24,886 nucleotides of DNA, taken from T1Sed10-7 sp047921175 (GTDB lineage Bacteria > Actinomycetota > Nitriliruptoria > Nitriliruptorales > Nitriliruptoraceae). The notes beneath the pieces are model-generated. The model was not told where the DNA came from. It saw only the letters and a program-made list of their open reading frames with translations, and made no database searches. The stretch covers positions 1-24,886 of the forward strand of contig JBLRWQ010000047.1 of assembly GCA_047921175.1 (NCBI GenBank), written 5' to 3'. Shown one piece after another: positions 24,038 to 24,886 of this stretch; position 1 is the stretch's first letter; each line of letters starts with the position of its first letter. The position numbers and the translations under genes were made by a program.

Positions 24038-24171
24038 CGGCCGCTCCGTCGGCGCGGACGAGGGACCGCCCCGGACGACACGGGACCGGCGCCCGCCCCT
24101 GGAGCCGCGCTACCGTCCGACGAACGAGCTCGGCGCGGCCGGGTGGCGCCGCGGATACGCGTCGAGGGGAG
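24038..24171 (+). promoter_or_regulatory. upstream region of the GAF-ANTAR gene
   Basis: No gene is seen in these 134 bases. TACCGT near 24111-24116 could be a -10, giving a leader of about 50 bases. GAGGGGA (24164-24170) is the ribosome site. Confidence 0.35.
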
Positions 24172-24867
24172 ATGGACGTGGAGCAGCGCCGCGTCGTCCG
24201 CGTGCTCGCGGCGATCGCCGCACAACCGTCGAACCGGTCCCTCACCGACCGGATGTGCGCCGCCGCCCAGCAGCAGCTGGCGACCTCCGGGGTCGGGGTG
24301 TCCCTGACCGTCGACGACGACCTGCTCGAACCGGTCGCCGGGACGGAGGGGGCACGGGGTGGCGAGACCCTGCAGGCGGAGCTCGGCGAAGGCCCGTCCT
24401 ACACCTCCTCCCGCTCCGGATGGCCGGTCCTGGTCCCGGACCTGCAGCAGGACGGCAGCTGGCCGGCGTTCAGCGCTGCGGCGACCGCGCTCGGCCTCAG
24501 CAGCGTCTACGCGTTCCCCCTCCGCCGGGGAGCGGTCCGGATCGGAGCGTTCACGCTCTACCGCGATGTGCAGGCGTACCTCACCGATGAGCAGCATGCC
24601 AACGCCCTCGTCTACGCCCGGCTCACCCACGACCTCATGATGTCGCTGCAGTCCGGCCGGCCCGTGGGCCAGCTCGATCAGCTCATCCTCGATGGCACCG
24701 CTGACGGCATCGAGGTCCACCAGGCAGCCGGCGTGGTCTCCGTCCAGCTCAGCGTCGACGTCGGTGCGGCGCTGGCCGTCCTGCGCGCACGCGCGTTCTC
24801 GACGGGCCAGAGCTTGCGCGACCTCGCCGGCGACGTCGTGGCACGACGGGTCCGTCTCGACGACTGA
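24172..24867 (+). CDS. GAF and ANTAR domain-containing regulator
   Basis: The 231-residue protein has an N-terminal GAF domain (about residues 15-155, with LQAELGEGPSYTSSRSGWPV, VPDLQQDGSWPAFSAAATAL and GLSSVYAFPLRRGAVRIGAF) and a C-terminal ANTAR domain (about 170-231, with HQAAGVVSVQLSVDVGAALA, VLRARAFSTGQSLRDLAGDV and VARRV). ANTAR domains bind paired RNA hairpins and act as antiterminators; GAF domains sense small ligands or redox state. GAF-ANTAR proteins are very common in actinobacteria. The GAGGGGA site is almost adjacent to the ATG at 24172 but 7 bases from the GTG at 24178, so the true start may be two codons later. No ANTAR-type twin hairpin was located nearby. Confidence 0.9.
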   Translation: MDVEQRRVVRVLAAIAAQPSNRSLTDRMCAAAQQQLATSGVGVSLTVDDDLLEPVAGTEGARGGETLQAELGEGPSYTSSRSGWPVLVPDLQQDGSWPAFSAAATALGLSSVYAFPLRRGAVRIGAFTLYRDVQAYLTDEQHANALVYARLTHDLMMSLQSGRPVGQLDQLILDGTADGIEVHQAAGVVSVQLSVDVGAALAVLRARAFSTGQSLRDLAGDVVARRVRLDD

Positions 24868-24886
24868 GCACCCGGGCCGGCCCCCC

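Overview
The window is very GC-rich throughout. Many genes start with GTG, consecutive genes often overlap by ATGA, and the regulator families are typical of Actinomycetota: two large LuxR (LAL) ATPases, a SARP/BTAD regulator and a GAF-ANTAR protein. I read it as chromosomal DNA of an actinomycete, probably a deep-branching one. No ribosomal or marker gene allows a finer placement.

Layout. (1) 1-2041 is an accessory zone. It opens with the 3' end of a tRNA gene, followed by a small protein that joins an integrase-like AP2 domain to an excisionase-type HTH, then a RHH/RelE toxin-antitoxin pair with a clear operator palindrome, a truncated IS256-type transposase and a small gene interrupted by a stop codon. 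(2) 2042-5153, minus strand: a MalT-like LuxR regulator behind a small basic protein carrying five 12-bp tandem repeats. (3) 5491-8256, plus strand: SRPBCC protein, flavin monooxygenase and alpha/beta hydrolase, the last two overlapping. (4) 8277-11342, minus strand: a tight operon of a spermidine-synthase-like protein, a tartrate/D-malate dehydrogenase-like enzyme and a cytosine-deaminase-like amidohydrolase. (5) 11464-13250, plus strand: class I fructose-bisphosphate aldolase overlapping an ADP-ribosylglycohydrolase. (6) 13304-14136: a double zinc-ribbon protein and an unknown protein, divergent.

(7) 14198-17056 is the most interesting part. A regulator fusing an alpha/beta hydrolase to a SARP (winged helix plus BTAD) lies between a secreted protein gene and a cupin gene. 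Both flanking genes are preceded by the same 17-bp element, which contains 11-bp-spaced direct repeats and is followed at the same 8-bp distance by a CAGGNT hexamer. This is the geometry of a SARP operator, so the three genes look like a small self-contained regulon.

(8) 17087-20498: vapBC with a four-half-site operator and a probably leaderless message, divergent from a second LAL regulator. (9) 20663-22065: an OsmC-like protein and an ArsM-like methyltransferase that lacks arsenic-binding cysteines, followed by a strong hairpin. (10) 22120-24037 is a gene graveyard: a hydrolase remnant on the minus strand, an HdeD-lipase fusion with its active-site segments deleted, and a DUF6159-like membrane fragment. 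(11) 24172-24867: a GAF-ANTAR RNA-binding regulator.

Family assignments come from recognised motifs and were not confirmed by database search.
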